A stretch of DNA of 64,000 bases from JAFGSG01 sp964626055 (GCA_964626055.1 CAZVDF010000008.1:1-64000), one strand, 5' to 3'. Counted from the stretch's first letter, positions 43,150 to 52,853 are shown. Numbers and translations are program-made. The notes: generated from the sequence alone by a model not told the origin.

Positions 43150-45419
43150 TATTTCCCCTTGACAGTTTTTACCGCTACGTCGTCATTTTCTATGTCTATA
43201 AAAGCTTTCCCGCCTTCTTTCAATTCTCCAAAAAGAACTTCGTCAACAAAAAATGCTTTAATTTTTGTCTGTACCAGACGGCTAATTTCTCTTGCTCCGA
43301 ATTCAGGTGAATAGCCCTTTGCAGCAAGCCATTTGCAGCATTCTTCGGATACTTCAATATTTATATTCTTTTCCTGCAGCTGCTTTTTAAATTCGTCAAT
43401 AGACTTTTTAACTATTTTTAAAATTATTTCTTCACCAAGCCCGTTGAAAGTGACTATCGAATCGAGCCTGTTCCTGAATTCGGGGGAAAATATCTTTTCA
43501 ACCGCCTCCGTAACGGCATTGCCTTTTACTTTTTCACCGCCGTAACCTATTATGCTCTTACCAATCTCTCTTGCGCCTGCATTTGACGTCATAATTATGA
43601 TGCAGTTGCGGAAGTCCGCTTTCTTGCCGTTATTGTCCGTGAGCGTCGCATAATCCATGACCTGGAGCAGAGTGTTGAAAATATCCTGATGCGCTTTTTC
43701 CACTTCGTCAAGCAGAAGAATCGAATACGGCGTTTTTCTGATGGCTTCGGTCAGCAGTCCGCCTTCTTCGTAGCCGACATATCCCGGCGGAGCCCCGATC
43801 AGCCTGGCCACAGTGTGCTTTTCCTGGTACTCGCTCATGTCGAAACGGTGAAGCTTGATACCCATTATCGACGCAAGCTGTCTTGCGAGCTCGGTTTTAC
43901 CGACTCCCGTTGGACCCGCGAACAGGAATGACGCTATCGGCCTGTCGGCATCGTGAAAACCAGCGCGCGATCTCTTTATGGCTTCCGCTACAAGCCTGAT
44001 CGCCTCATCCTGCCCGAAGATGTTCTTTCTGAGCTCCTCTTCCAGATTCTTCAGATTTTTTACTTCCGCAGCGGACACCGACTTTTCAGGTATCCTTGCC
44101 ATCTTTGCTATGATCTTTTCAATTTCCAGCACAGTTATAACATCCGGCTCTCCTTCTTCTTCCCTGCGCATTCTGGCAAACGCGCCGGCTTCATCGATGA
44201 CATCAATTGCTTTATCCGGAAGATGACGGTCGTTCACGTGCTTCGCCGAGAGCTCTGCGGCAGACCGGAGAGCCGCATCCTCGTATATTACGTTGTGATA
44301 TTTTTCGTATTTGTCCCTGATGCCGAGGAGTATACGATAAGTCTCATCTATGGAAGGCTCGGGTATCTCGATTTTCTGGAACCTCCGGGATAGCGCATGA
44401 TCCTTCTGAAAATATTTCGTGTATTCCTCGTAAGTTGTCGAGCCGATGCACTTCATTTTGCCGGACGTCAGGATGGGCTTAAGGATATTTGACGCATCCA
44501 TTGTTCCCCCTGAAACAGCTCCCGCTCCTATTATCGTGTGTATCTCGTCAATAAATAATATTACGTTCTTGATCTCCCTGAGCTCCGCTATAACTTTTTT
44601 CATGCGCTCTTCGAAATCGCCGCGGTATTTAGTGCCGGCAAGCAGCGCACCCATGTCAAGAGAATAAATCGCAGCATCTCTCAGCGGTTTTGGGACTTTT
44701 TTAGACGCGATCATCTGTGCCAGACCTTCGGTTATGGCCGTCTTGCCCACGCCCGCGTCTCCAACATGGATGGGATTGTTTTTAAACCTTCGGCAGAGAA
44801 CCTGGATGGTCTGTTCGAGTATCACTTCCCTTCCTATTATAGGCTCTATCTCATTGTTCCGGGCTTTCTCCACAAGTTCAACGGCAAAAACCTGCAGGTA
44901 ATTCTTGCCTTTTTTCTTTTCCTGTTCCCTGGGTTGCCTGTCCTTTGCCTTTTCTATTTTTTCATTAATATCTTTAATATAATAATCTTCCGGCATTACC
45001 GGGATGCCGTGAGAGATATAATTCAGGAGATCGAGCTTGGTAACACCCTCCTCCTGCAGAAAAAATGCCGCGTAAGACTCTTTTTCTTCCATAATGGCCG
45101 CGTATATGTCGCCGATATCCAGCTCGCCCTTCTGTGCATTTGTGATATGCCATATCGCCCGCTCCATGACATTCTGGAATCCGAGGGACTGATTCGGCTC
45201 CTTACCCTGCACAACCGGTATATTATTTTTGAGATGATTCTCAATCTTCATTCTCAACCGGTCGATGCTTGCTCCGCAGCTCTCTATAATTTTTCTCCCT
45301 TTTTCAAAAAAAAGAGAGGCATAAAGCACATGCTCCGGGGTAAGATATTCATGGTTCCTGGCGTTCGCTTCGTTGAACGCCGACATCATTATCTGGTTTA
45401 ATTCTTCGTTTATTTCCAT
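43149..45419 (-). CDS. clpA: ATP-dependent Clp protease ATP-binding subunit ClpA
   Basis: The 756-residue AAA+ unfoldase has an N-domain (about 1-145), a first ATPase domain (HVGDAGVGKTAITEGLAQM, ILFIDEIHTIIGAG) and a second (LFAGPTGVGKTELARQLAS, LLLDEVEKAHQDIFNTLLQV). The D1 P-loop reads GDAGVGKT, a slight variant of the usual GEPGVGKT. IGY near GKSIIGYGGE occupies the place of the ClpP-docking IGL/F tripeptide. It works with ClpP (not in this window) and with ClpS, encoded just upstream. Its stop overlaps the parA start by one base. Confidence 0.93.
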   Translation of the reverse strand: MEINEELNQIMMSAFNEANARNHEYLTPEHVLYASLFFEKGRKIIESCGASIDRLRMKIENHLKNNIPVVQGKEPNQSLGFQNVMERAIWHITNAQKGELDIGDIYAAIMEEKESYAAFFLQEEGVTKLDLLNYISHGIPVMPEDYYIKDINEKIEKAKDRQPREQEKKKGKNYLQVFAVELVEKARNNEIEPIIGREVILEQTIQVLCRRFKNNPIHVGDAGVGKTAITEGLAQMIASKKVPKPLRDAAIYSLDMGALLAGTKYRGDFEERMKKVIAELREIKNVILFIDEIHTIIGAGAVSGGTMDASNILKPILTSGKMKCIGSTTYEEYTKYFQKDHALSRRFQKIEIPEPSIDETYRILLGIRDKYEKYHNVIYEDAALRSAAELSAKHVNDRHLPDKAIDVIDEAGAFARMRREEEGEPDVITVLEIEKIIAKMARIPEKSVSAAEVKNLKNLEEELRKNIFGQDEAIRLVAEAIKRSRAGFHDADRPIASFLFAGPTGVGKTELARQLASIMGIKLHRFDMSEYQEKHTVARLIGAPPGYVGYEEGGLLTEAIRKTPYSILLLDEVEKAHQDIFNTLLQVMDYATLTDNNGKKADFRNCIIIMTSNAGAREIGKSIIGYGGEKVKGNAVTEAVEKIFSPEFRNRLDSIVTFNGLGEEIILKIVKKSIDEFKKQLQEKNINIEVSEECCKWLAAKGYSPEFGAREISRLVQTKIKAFFVDEVLFGELKEGGKAFIDIENDDVAVKTVKGK

Positions 45420-45458
45420 ATTATTTGTTCTCCATGCCCTCGCCCGCGTGAAGCGTGT

Positions 45459-45582
45459 GTGTCCCGGGGGAAGGCTTCGCTCAGGGTGGGCGGCCGACGG
45501 ACAAGGAAGTCTCAGTGCCGGGTGCGGGCAGGATGCCCGTCTGCACCCGGCCGTCAGGCTCGCCCGGGTGAGGGCTCAGGCT
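45459..45582. repeat. GC-rich repeat D, long copy
   Basis: It is much richer in G and C than its surroundings. It contains a hairpin with CCGGGTGC (45518-45525) facing GCACCCGG (45543-45550) and an inner GGGCA/TGCCC pair. Its outer parts match 42334-42391. It occupies the clpS-clpA gap and overlaps the last codons of clpS. Confidence 0.65.
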
Positions 45583-45938
45583 TCCTCATAGCTGCATTTT
45601 AACGGGAACTGTCTTTTCTTTGCCATACTGTGAACCTCGGAAATCTTGGTAACTGCAATATCGTAAGTATAAACACCGCATACGCCCAGGCCTTTCTTAT
45701 GAATATCGAGCATGATCTTTGTCGCTTCCGCCGCCGGTTTATGGAATACCTGCATTATAACCTCCACTACAAAATCCATAGTAGTATAATGATCGTTATG
45801 CATAAGTATCCTGTACATTTTCGGTTCTGAAAGCTTCTCGATCGGCTCTACCTTCAGCCCGCTTTCGACCGCTTCGTCGGTCTCGCCGTCCTCATCATTT
45901 AACGGTTCGCCAAAATCATTATTATCATCCCATTCCAT
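45576..45938 (-). CDS. clpS: ATP-dependent Clp protease adaptor ClpS
   Basis: The 120-residue protein has the ClpS core at about 40-118: YRILMHNDHYTTMDFVVEVI with the N-degron-binding Asn-Asp and Met, FHKPAAEATKIMLDIHKKG and GVYTYDIAVTKISEV. The N-terminal 35 residues are acidic and probably flexible, as in other ClpS proteins that thread into ClpA. It delivers N-end-rule substrates to ClpA, the next gene. The start is taken at ATG 45938; Shine-Dalgarno support is weak and an upstream in-frame ATG at 45974 is possible. The last residues (EEA) lie within repeat D. Confidence 0.9.
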   Translation of the reverse strand: MEWDDNNDFGEPLNDEDGETDEAVESGLKVEPIEKLSEPKMYRILMHNDHYTTMDFVVEVIMQVFHKPAAEATKIMLDIHKKGLGVCGVYTYDIAVTKISEVHSMAKKRQFPLKCSYEEA

Positions 45939-46449
45939 TTCAAAAACCAATATATCTATAATATTATATCCCATTAGTAAAAATTGTATATCGCATACAC
46001 AGTATATCGGAATATATTTTAATACAGCTTAAAGACACGGATATTATATATTACTACAAATACACCGCATGTGACAAGTTTAGCAAGTATTTTTATTATT
46101 AAATCATTCAATTTTATCACGTATTGGCATACAGGGGAGATTATAAATACTTCTCAGCCCAGTTCCAATGGATTTTCTTAAGTCTAATCGATATAATTCA
46201 TTTACAGATGTTCAATAAAATAAATCCAATATTGTATTCAATCATTTTTCCTGCTTAAAAATATCGATTGATTAAAAAATTAAACAATATTATTATAAGC
46301 ACAAATTCCGATCGATATTATCGGAAAAACGAAAGACCTGTTTTAAATACAGCGCCTCTTTAAGGGGAAACCGTCTCTGATATTCAAATGAACAGAAAAA
46401 AAACAGGTCAATTGAAGAAACAAATGATGCAATCAAACAGGAGAATCTA
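45939..46449. other. intergenic, no feature seen
   Basis: About 510 AT-rich bases lie between divergent clpS and the FHA gene. I see no open frame with a good start, no RNA gene and no long inverted repeat. Promoters for both genes should lie here. Confidence 0.4.
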
Positions 46450-46773
46450 ATGGATGAACATCTTGAAATACCCGGAGGAGTATTCCTTGAAGTAATTGAC
46501 GGAGTCGATAAGGGGACAAGGTTTGATATCGGCAATAAAACCATAACTATCGGCCGTGCCGAAGCTTCGGATTTGAAACTGGCTGATGAATACGTTTCAA
46601 ATAAACATTGCCAGATAGTTTTCCGCGACGATCATTTCACTGTTATTGATTTACAGAGCCTTAACAAAACGAAAGTGAACGGCAATGTCTTTCAGCAGAG
46701 AAATCTGGATAACGGGGATATCCTGTCGCTCGGGAAAACGAAAATTAAGTTCAACTGGGAAAAACAGAATTAG
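46450..46773 (+). CDS. stand-alone FHA-domain protein
   Basis: The 107-residue protein consists of one forkhead-associated domain, with the phosphothreonine-binding residues in TIGRAEASD, VSNKHCQIVF and SLNKTKVNG. Such proteins read Thr phosphorylation by Ser/Thr kinases or recruit partners to secretion systems. No kinase or phosphatase gene is in view. AGGAG lies 6 bases before the ATG. Confidence 0.9.
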   Translation: MDEHLEIPGGVFLEVIDGVDKGTRFDIGNKTITIGRAEASDLKLADEYVSNKHCQIVFRDDHFTVIDLQSLNKTKVNGNVFQQRNLDNGDILSLGKTKIKFNWEKQN

Positions 46774-47010
46774 AATATTAATAAGATACCCGGAAGTCAT
46801 CTCAAAATCAGGTTTAAGTATGTACTAATATTTTCGAGATCAGTCACATAAATTTTCATCATATTTTCAGCGATATATTTTATTCGACGTGATATAAAAT
46901 ATTCTTCTCCATACTTTCTGCCGGAATCCGGGCAATATTTCCTTGACTAAAAATATATAAATTAACAAATGACTACAAATAAAAAATTGTAATATCAGGT
47001 ATCGGTAATC

Positions 47011-48942
47011 ATGGGCAATTCCGTTTTTTATAAAATATTACGCGAACACATAATTGAAGGCGATCCGGTGCCGGGCGCAGAGGTCGGCATAAAGATTGAC
47101 CAGACCCTCACCCAGGATGCCACAGGGACTCTTGCGTATCTGCAGTTCGAGGCAATGGGAATACCGCGCATTAAAACAGAGCTGTCCGTGTCCTATGTAG
47201 ACCATAATATCATGCAAATGGGATTCGAGAACGCAGACGACCATAAATATCTCGAGACGATGAACGCGAATTACGGGATATATTACTCGAAAGCCGGTAA
47301 CGGCATCTGCCACCAGGTGCATCTTGAAAGATTCGGGCGGCCCGGCGCGACCCTCCTGGGTTCCGACAGTCATACTCCCACGGGCGGCGCTCTCGGCATG
47401 ATAGCGATCGGGGCTGGCGGGCTGGAAGTGGCGGTTGCAATGGGCGGAGGCGCATTTTATTTTTCATGTCCCAGAATAATAAACATAAACCTGAAAGGCA
47501 GGCTGAAGCCGTGGGTAAGCGCAAAGGATATCATACTTAAGGTGCTGGAAATTCTCACTACCAGGGGCAATGTGGGATTCGCGGTGGAATACACAGGCGG
47601 GGGCATAAAAACCCTGACAGTCCCCGAACGCGCCACGATCACAAACATGGGCGCGGAGCTTGGAGTAACAACTTCCATATTTCCCAGCGATGAAATTACC
47701 AGAAAATTCCTGGAAGCCGAGAACAGGGGGCCCGTCTGGAAAGAAATTATCCCGGACGCCGATGCGGACTATCACCGCACGATCAGCATCGATCTTTCAA
47801 CGCTTGAACCGATGGCTGCTTGCCCCCACTCGCCCGATAACGTGAAGAAAGTGTCGGAGCTCAAAGGCATTAAAGCAGACCAGGTCGCAATCGGGAGCTG
47901 TACCAATTCATCATATAAGGATCTTATGACCGCGGCAAATATACTTAAAGGCAAAAAAATCCATCCGGGAGTAAGCCTCATAATTTCGCCGGGATCAAGA
48001 CAGGTATTCGAGATGATCGCTAAGAACGGGGCGCTCGCGGACATGATCGCATCCGGAGCAAGGATAATGGAATCCGCCTGCGGATTCTGTATCGGCACAG
48101 GGCAATCGCCTGCCACAGGGGGAGTTTCATTGCGCACCAACAACCGCAATTTCAAAGGCCGGTCGGGAACAGTGTCGGCGCAGGTCTATCTTGTCAGCGT
48201 TGAAACCGCCGCTTTATCCGCGTTAAAAGGAGAATTCGTCAATCCGCTGGATTATCCTCCATCGGATTATCCTGAAACAAAAATTCCGGATAAATTTTAT
48301 ATTGACGACTCAATGATAATTCCGCCTGTAAAAAAAAACGGAGAAAGAACGGAGATAGTGAGGGGACCCAACATCGGAGCTCCGCCGTTCACCGAGCCTC
48401 TTTCCGATGAGATAAAAGGAATAATTGGAATAAAAGTCGGAGATAAAATAACAACCGACCATATTATGCCCGCAGGCGACAGGCTTAAATACCGTTCGAA
48501 TATTCCCAAATATTCCGAGTACGTATTTGAAAATGTAGACCGAGAATTTTCGAAAAGGTCTCTGGACAACAGGCAAAAAAATATTTTCACCGCAATAATA
48601 GGCGGAGAAAGCTACGGCCAGGGCTCATCAAGAGAACACGCGGCTATCTGTCCCATGTATCTCGGCGTACGCATCGTAATCGCAAAATCTTTTGAAAGAA
48701 TACACTCTTCAAATCTCATAAATTTCGGGATATTGCCGCTTGTCTTTGAGAACAAAGAAGATTATGATAAAATAATGCAATTCGATGAATTTTCAATCCG
48801 CAATAGCCGCACCCAAATAAATGAAAAAATTATTACGATCGAAATCGCCGGGAAAAAATATAATTTAATTCTGTCCGCTTCGAAAAGACAAAAGGAAATA
48901 TTGCTCGCGGGTGGGCTGCTGAATTATACAAAAATGCGGTAA
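47011..48942 (+). CDS. aconitate hydratase (short anaerobe-type)
   Basis: The 643-residue aconitase carries the cluster ligands in GSCTNSS and SACGFCIGTG, the active-site DSHTPTGGALG block and the C-terminal swivel loop GESYGQGSSREHAA. At 643 residues it is shorter than AcnA (about 890) or AcnB and resembles the fused aconitases of anaerobic deltaproteobacteria and clostridia. It should interconvert citrate and isocitrate; homoaconitase is less likely because separate leuC/leuD are present. The preceding 237 bases hold no other gene. Confidence 0.88.
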   Translation: MGNSVFYKILREHIIEGDPVPGAEVGIKIDQTLTQDATGTLAYLQFEAMGIPRIKTELSVSYVDHNIMQMGFENADDHKYLETMNANYGIYYSKAGNGICHQVHLERFGRPGATLLGSDSHTPTGGALGMIAIGAGGLEVAVAMGGGAFYFSCPRIININLKGRLKPWVSAKDIILKVLEILTTRGNVGFAVEYTGGGIKTLTVPERATITNMGAELGVTTSIFPSDEITRKFLEAENRGPVWKEIIPDADADYHRTISIDLSTLEPMAACPHSPDNVKKVSELKGIKADQVAIGSCTNSSYKDLMTAANILKGKKIHPGVSLIISPGSRQVFEMIAKNGALADMIASGARIMESACGFCIGTGQSPATGGVSLRTNNRNFKGRSGTVSAQVYLVSVETAALSALKGEFVNPLDYPPSDYPETKIPDKFYIDDSMIIPPVKKNGERTEIVRGPNIGAPPFTEPLSDEIKGIIGIKVGDKITTDHIMPAGDRLKYRSNIPKYSEYVFENVDREFSKRSLDNRQKNIFTAIIGGESYGQGSSREHAAICPMYLGVRIVIAKSFERIHSSNLINFGILPLVFENKEDYDKIMQFDEFSIRNSRTQINEKIITIEIAGKKYNLILSASKRQKEILLAGGLLNYTKMR

Positions 48943-48962
48943 ATATTATATGAGGAAACATT

Positions 48963-49145
48963 ATGGATCCACTTCAAAAGCTTGAAGAGTCTATGAAAGT
49001 GCTGGACACACTGAGCGTTTTTATAATTGAAGGGAGTGATTATTATATCGAATCCGAGGACATAAGAATGCTGCTGCAGGATGTTTTTGAAAAGATCCGC
49101 GGAATTTATGATTCATGTAACGACGAAAAACATTATATTTTATGA
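48963..49145 (+). CDS. small acidic protein, unknown
   Basis: The 60-residue protein is predicted to be mostly helical (MDPLQKLEESMKVLDTLSVF, IRMLLQDVFEKIRGIYDSC). GAGGAA lies 7 bases before the ATG, 20 bases after the aconitase stop, so it is likely translated from the same transcript. No family is recognised. Confidence 0.55.
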   Translation: MDPLQKLEESMKVLDTLSVFIIEGSDYYIESEDIRMLLQDVFEKIRGIYDSCNDEKHYIL

Positions 49146-49220
49146 ATTCTTATTGACGTTCAATGGGTAATTTTATATCATTTAATGATAAAAGAAAGGC
49201 AATAGGTATTAACGTTTATT

Positions 49221-49391
49221 ATGAAAATCTTTATTAAAATATTATCGATAGTATTAATATTTACTGCCGGCTGTTCCATGTCTTCTGTGACCGTACGTGA
49301 GAATCAGATCGGGAACGGTTTAAAGCCCCTGCTTGAAAAACAGCATGAAGATAAACAAATCAATGTAGGCGTTCCGATCTATACTTTTTAA
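49221..49391 (+). CDS. small lipoprotein, unknown
   Basis: A 56-codon frame encodes MKIFIKILSIVLIFTAGCSM, a clear lipoprotein signal with Cys18 in a TAGC lipobox, followed by 38 mature residues ending VGVPIYTF. The signal and intact frame make it a likely real gene although it is very short. No domain is recognised. It lies 75 bases after the small acidic gene, on the same strand. Confidence 0.6.
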   Translation: MKIFIKILSIVLIFTAGCSMSSVTVRENQIGNGLKPLLEKQHEDKQINVGVPIYTF

Positions 49392-49470
49392 TTTCCCGGC
49401 CGGTATCCCCGTCACACTCAAAATTACAGGTAAAACAAATATTTAAAAAGAACTATTCCTCACTTATCTT

Positions 49471-49564
49471 GAAGCCATCTCGGAATTATTTTTTGTTTAT
49501 TGTTAATAACTCATCTTGACTGACTTTTTTATAAACATCTGCGATAGAATGATAAGATGGCTTC
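49471..49564. repeat. hairpin-bounded repeat containing a 45-bp dispersed sequence
   Basis: GAAGCCATCT (49471-49480) is inverted at 49555-49564. Inside, 49509-49553 is identical to 54296-54340, the left outer arm of the large hairpin there. Just downstream, GCCGGC-aaa-GCCGGC and GGGCGGAAC/GTTCCGCCC form further small hairpins before the slipin gene. Confidence 0.75.
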
Positions 49565-49630
49565 CGGTACTTTCCCGTATAACATGACAGCCGGCAAAGC
49601 CGGCGGGCGGAACAGTTCCGCCCGGCCGAG

Positions 49631-50386
49631 TTATTTCTTCAGAAAAGGAGTAATTAAATCGATCGGGATAGGGAATAACGTTGTTGAGTTATTCTCCGTC
49701 GCCACTTCGCTTAACGTCTGGAGATAACGGAGCTGGAGAGCAACAGGATGTTCTTCCATTAATGTAGCCGCGCTTACCATCTTTTCAGCAGCCTGGAATT
49801 CGCCTTCTGCATTGATAACCTTGGCTCTTCTCTCTCTCTCGGCTTCAGCCTGCTTTGCCATGGCGCGCTGCATCTCCTGCGGAAGATCAACATGTTTGAT
49901 CTCCACTTTAGCGACTTTTATGCCCCAGGCATCCGTATCCTTATCCAAAGCATCCTGAAGATGCAGATTAATTTTATCTCTTTCACTCAGGATCTCATCC
50001 AATCCGACCATACCCATTATGCTTCTCAGCGTGGTCTGGGCAAGCTGGCTTGTCGCGTATAGATAATCTTCAACCTCCGTCACTGCCTTATTAGGCTCCA
50101 CTACCCTGAAATATACCACAGCGTTGACCTTTAAGGAAACATTATCCCTTGTAATAATATCCTGGGGAGGCACATCAAATGCCACCAACCGCAGGCTCAC
50201 CCTGACCCATTTATCTATAAAAGGTATTATTATAATAATACCCGGTCCCTTAGGGCCCCTGGGAGGACCTATCATCCTTCCCAGACGAAATACAACCGCT
50301 CTCTCGTATTCCTTCAATATTTTAATTGATGAAATCAGCAGAAGTATCAACAGAATAATTATTGTTAAATATGCACTCGGAATCAT
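49631..50386 (-). CDS. slipin (stomatin/SPFH-family membrane protein)
   Basis: The 251-residue protein has an N-terminal hydrophobic hairpin (YLTIIILLILLLISSIKILK) and an SPFH domain (EYERAVVFRLGRMIGPPRGP, FDVPPQDIITRDNVSLKVNA), then a helical oligomerisation segment (MAKQAEAERERRAKVINAEG). Slipins form membrane microdomain scaffolds and are usually paired with NfeD, as here. AAGGAGG precedes the ATG. NfeD-type proteases in archaea cleave the slipin C terminus. Confidence 0.93.
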   Translation of the reverse strand: MIPSAYLTIIILLILLLISSIKILKEYERAVVFRLGRMIGPPRGPKGPGIIIIIPFIDKWVRVSLRLVAFDVPPQDIITRDNVSLKVNAVVYFRVVEPNKAVTEVEDYLYATSQLAQTTLRSIMGMVGLDEILSERDKINLHLQDALDKDTDAWGIKVAKVEIKHVDLPQEMQRAMAKQAEAERERRAKVINAEGEFQAAEKMVSAATLMEEHPVALQLRYLQTLSEVATENNSTTLFPIPIDLITPFLKK

Positions 50387-50465
50387 AAAAACCTCCTTCT
50401 TGTTTATTTTTTTTCGAGATCTTTAAAAAATTATACTGACGCTATTTATTCAACTCTGTCATCTT

Positions 50466-51800
50466 CTATTTGTTCGTATATTTTTTTACAATCAGCGTCA
50501 TTCCATCTGATGCGGAAACAATTACCTGATCGCCTTTTTTTATCTCTTCGCTGCTTTCCGCGTTCCAGTATTCACCGTGTATCATAATTTTCCCGGCTCC
50601 GCTGAAATCGGCCACGGCTCTCCCTGTCTCCCCGATCAATCCTTCCATGCCAGTCGTTACCTTTCCCCGGTGAGCGATCAGTATCGATCTTATGAGGACA
50701 AAAAAGAAAAGCAACAGAAATACAACCACTCCGGCAATTGTAAGTATTGGAACCGACATTCCGGGCAGAGGGGAATCGAAAAGTATCATGGATCCGAATA
50801 CGAGGGATGCTATGCCCCCGAGCGTAAGCAGGCCGTAACTTACAAAGTATAGCTCGAGAATGAAAAGCGTAATGGACAGAAGAATAAGAGCAAGGCCGAG
50901 CATGTTGGTCGGGAGTATCCTGACAGCCAGCAGGAAAATAAAAAGCGACACGCCTCCCAGTACGCCTGGAAATATCATTCCCGGATTTTTTATCTCCATT
51001 CCTATGCCCGCAACCGCGATAATAAACAACAGAAAAATATACTGCGGATCCGCGAAAAAATTCATGAACTTCTGTTTGAGATCCATTTCGAACGCAACTT
51101 CCCTGATATTTGCCGTGCGTAAAACAACGGAGTATCCGTCTACATTGATTTTTCTCCCGTTCAACTGATTTAAAAGGTCGTCCATATCTTCGGCAATAAT
51201 ATCTATTACTCCAAGCTTTTTTGCTTCAAGATACGAACTGGAGATCGCGCTCTTAACAGCCTGCTCGGTCCACTGAATATTACGGTTTCTCTTCTGGGCA
51301 AGGCTTCTCGCGTAGGCAAGAGTATCGTTCAGTACCTTCGTTTCCATTATACCTTCGCGTCCTTTTTCGTCCTTCTGCCCGAAATTCAACAGCGGGCTTA
51401 CCGGATGCATCGCTCCTATCTCGGTGCCGGGCGCCATTGCGGCAATATGGGCCGAGATCATGATGTAGCCGCCTGCAGAAGCCGCCTGGGCTCCCTTTGG
51501 ATACGCATAAACAACAACCGGAGCTTTTGATGAAAGAATTGCTTTAATGATCTCGCGCATGGAAGACATAAGTCCGCCCGGCGTATCCATTGCAATCAGT
51601 ATGAACTGTGCTTTTTCATTATTGGCTTTCTCTATTGAAGATACTATATGCTCCGCGATAATAGGATTAACAGTTCCCACGAGTTTTATAAGCGCATAAT
51701 GACTGACGGCTCCGCCGGCATTGACGGCAAGCGCATCCCTGCCGGTTACAAAAGAAGTAAATATGAAAAGGGCCGCAATAATTATATTAATCTTTCTCAT
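50466..51800 (-). CDS. NfeD-family membrane serine protease (long form)
   Basis: The 444-residue protein has a signal sequence, then a ClpP-fold protease domain (about 30-235) with MDTPGGLMSSM and the serine in AQAASAGGYIMIS; the partner lysine of the Ser-Lys dyad is likely in the VLNDTLAYARSLAQKRN region. Four or five membrane helices follow (about 250-365), then the C-terminal OB-fold NfeD domain (GETGRAVADFSGAGKIMIHG). It is transcribed ahead of the slipin gene with a 79-base gap. Confidence 0.9.
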   Translation of the reverse strand: MRKINIIIAALFIFTSFVTGRDALAVNAGGAVSHYALIKLVGTVNPIIAEHIVSSIEKANNEKAQFILIAMDTPGGLMSSMREIIKAILSSKAPVVVYAYPKGAQAASAGGYIMISAHIAAMAPGTEIGAMHPVSPLLNFGQKDEKGREGIMETKVLNDTLAYARSLAQKRNRNIQWTEQAVKSAISSSYLEAKKLGVIDIIAEDMDDLLNQLNGRKINVDGYSVVLRTANIREVAFEMDLKQKFMNFFADPQYIFLLFIIAVAGIGMEIKNPGMIFPGVLGGVSLFIFLLAVRILPTNMLGLALILLSITLFILELYFVSYGLLTLGGIASLVFGSMILFDSPLPGMSVPILTIAGVVVFLLLFFFVLIRSILIAHRGKVTTGMEGLIGETGRAVADFSGAGKIMIHGEYWNAESSEEIKKGDQVIVSASDGMTLIVKKYTNK

Positions 51801-52013
51801 TCATTTTACCTGATATTTTTACTAAGATTCAATTTCAGTAGGTAAAATTTTTGTCATTCCCGAGAGCGAGTCGGGAATCCGAAATTTCACTTGTCTACCG
51901 GAATAGATTCTATTAACAGTCTTCTGTCTTTCTATAAGCATTAACTAAAAAATACCGACTGTCAAGCCTATAATTAAAAGCTGAGCCCGGTAGGCTGAAT
52001 GCAAATATTATTC

Positions 52014-52043
52014 TTGACGTAGAAAGCAAAGTTAATTTATTAT
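52014..52043 (+). promoter_or_regulatory. candidate sigma-70 promoter for HNH gene
   Basis: TTGACG (52014-52019) and TATTAT (52038-52043) are separated by 18 bases, giving a start near 52050 and a 36-base leader before the HNH gene. Farther upstream, ATTCCCGA and TCGGGAAT (51856-51878) form a hairpin of a widespread repeat type. Confidence 0.45.
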
Positions 52044-52085
52044 GTCCCGGAGCCGCTGTGCCGGCCTTTTGAAGAGGAAAACACG

Positions 52086-52652
52086 ATGCTGAATACCGAC
52101 GTATTAGTATTAAATTCCGGCTTCATCCCAATCCGAATAACTACCGCAAGGGATGCCGTATGTCTGTTGACCGCGGATAAGGCTGTTCCCGTTCTCGATA
52201 GCGATGATTACGTAAGATCTCCATCGATATCTGTAAGAATACCTTCCGTCATCTCCATACCGGGCTATAATGATCTTCCCAAAAGAAAAGTGGTTTTTTC
52301 CAAACTTAACGTTATTTACAGAGACGATATGATCTGCCAGTTCTGCAATAAAAGATTTTCCGTGAGGGATCTTACCGTGGATCATGTTATCCCGGGCAGC
52401 AGATGGCAGGAAGTCACGGGCAGAGCCTTAAGCAACGGCTATTCCTCATGGGAAAATATGGTTTGCGCGTGCAAATGGTGCAATAACAGAAAAGGAAACC
52501 GGCTACTAAAGGAACTCGGATGGTCGCTCCGGACCAATCCCGTAGAGCCAAAATACATGCCGCATATAATCATATCATTCGAAAGAGCGCAGAGAAAAGG
52601 CTGGCTGCCCTTCTGCGGATTCAACGTAAAGCTCATTAAACTAATTGCTTAA
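52086..52652 (+). CDS. HNH endonuclease
   Basis: The 188-residue protein has a zinc-supported HNH motif: CQFC (Cys84, Cys87), TVDHVIP (Asp99, His100), WENMVCACKWCNNRKGNR (Asn124, Cys129, Cys132, Asn133). This stand-alone HNH family is common in bacteria and not tied to a restriction system; DNA-repair or mobile-element roles have been proposed but are unproven. GAGGAA precedes the ATG by 8 bases. The nearest methylase gene is 33 kb away, so a restriction-modification pair is not supported. Confidence 0.85.
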   Translation: MLNTDVLVLNSGFIPIRITTARDAVCLLTADKAVPVLDSDDYVRSPSISVRIPSVISIPGYNDLPKRKVVFSKLNVIYRDDMICQFCNKRFSVRDLTVDHVIPGSRWQEVTGRALSNGYSSWENMVCACKWCNNRKGNRLLKELGWSLRTNPVEPKYMPHIIISFERAQRKGWLPFCGFNVKLIKLIA

Positions 52653-52853
52653 TCTATCCGGGATTTTCAATCTTTAAAAAAGAACTCTATTCTTAACAAT
52701 TCGAATCTGTCCTGCAAAATTTTTTCTTTTTACGATATTGTTTTTAAAAATCACTAGCAAAAATAATTTATTTTATAATTATACTTGTCATATATAAATA
52801 TTAATTATACTTTAAATTAACAATTGAATTCAGAGATTAATTCGGGGACAAAA

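Noticed and set aside
18285..52652. Methyltransferase and HNH nuclease as a restriction-modification system
   Set aside because: They are 33 kb apart, and the HNH protein belongs to a common stand-alone family.
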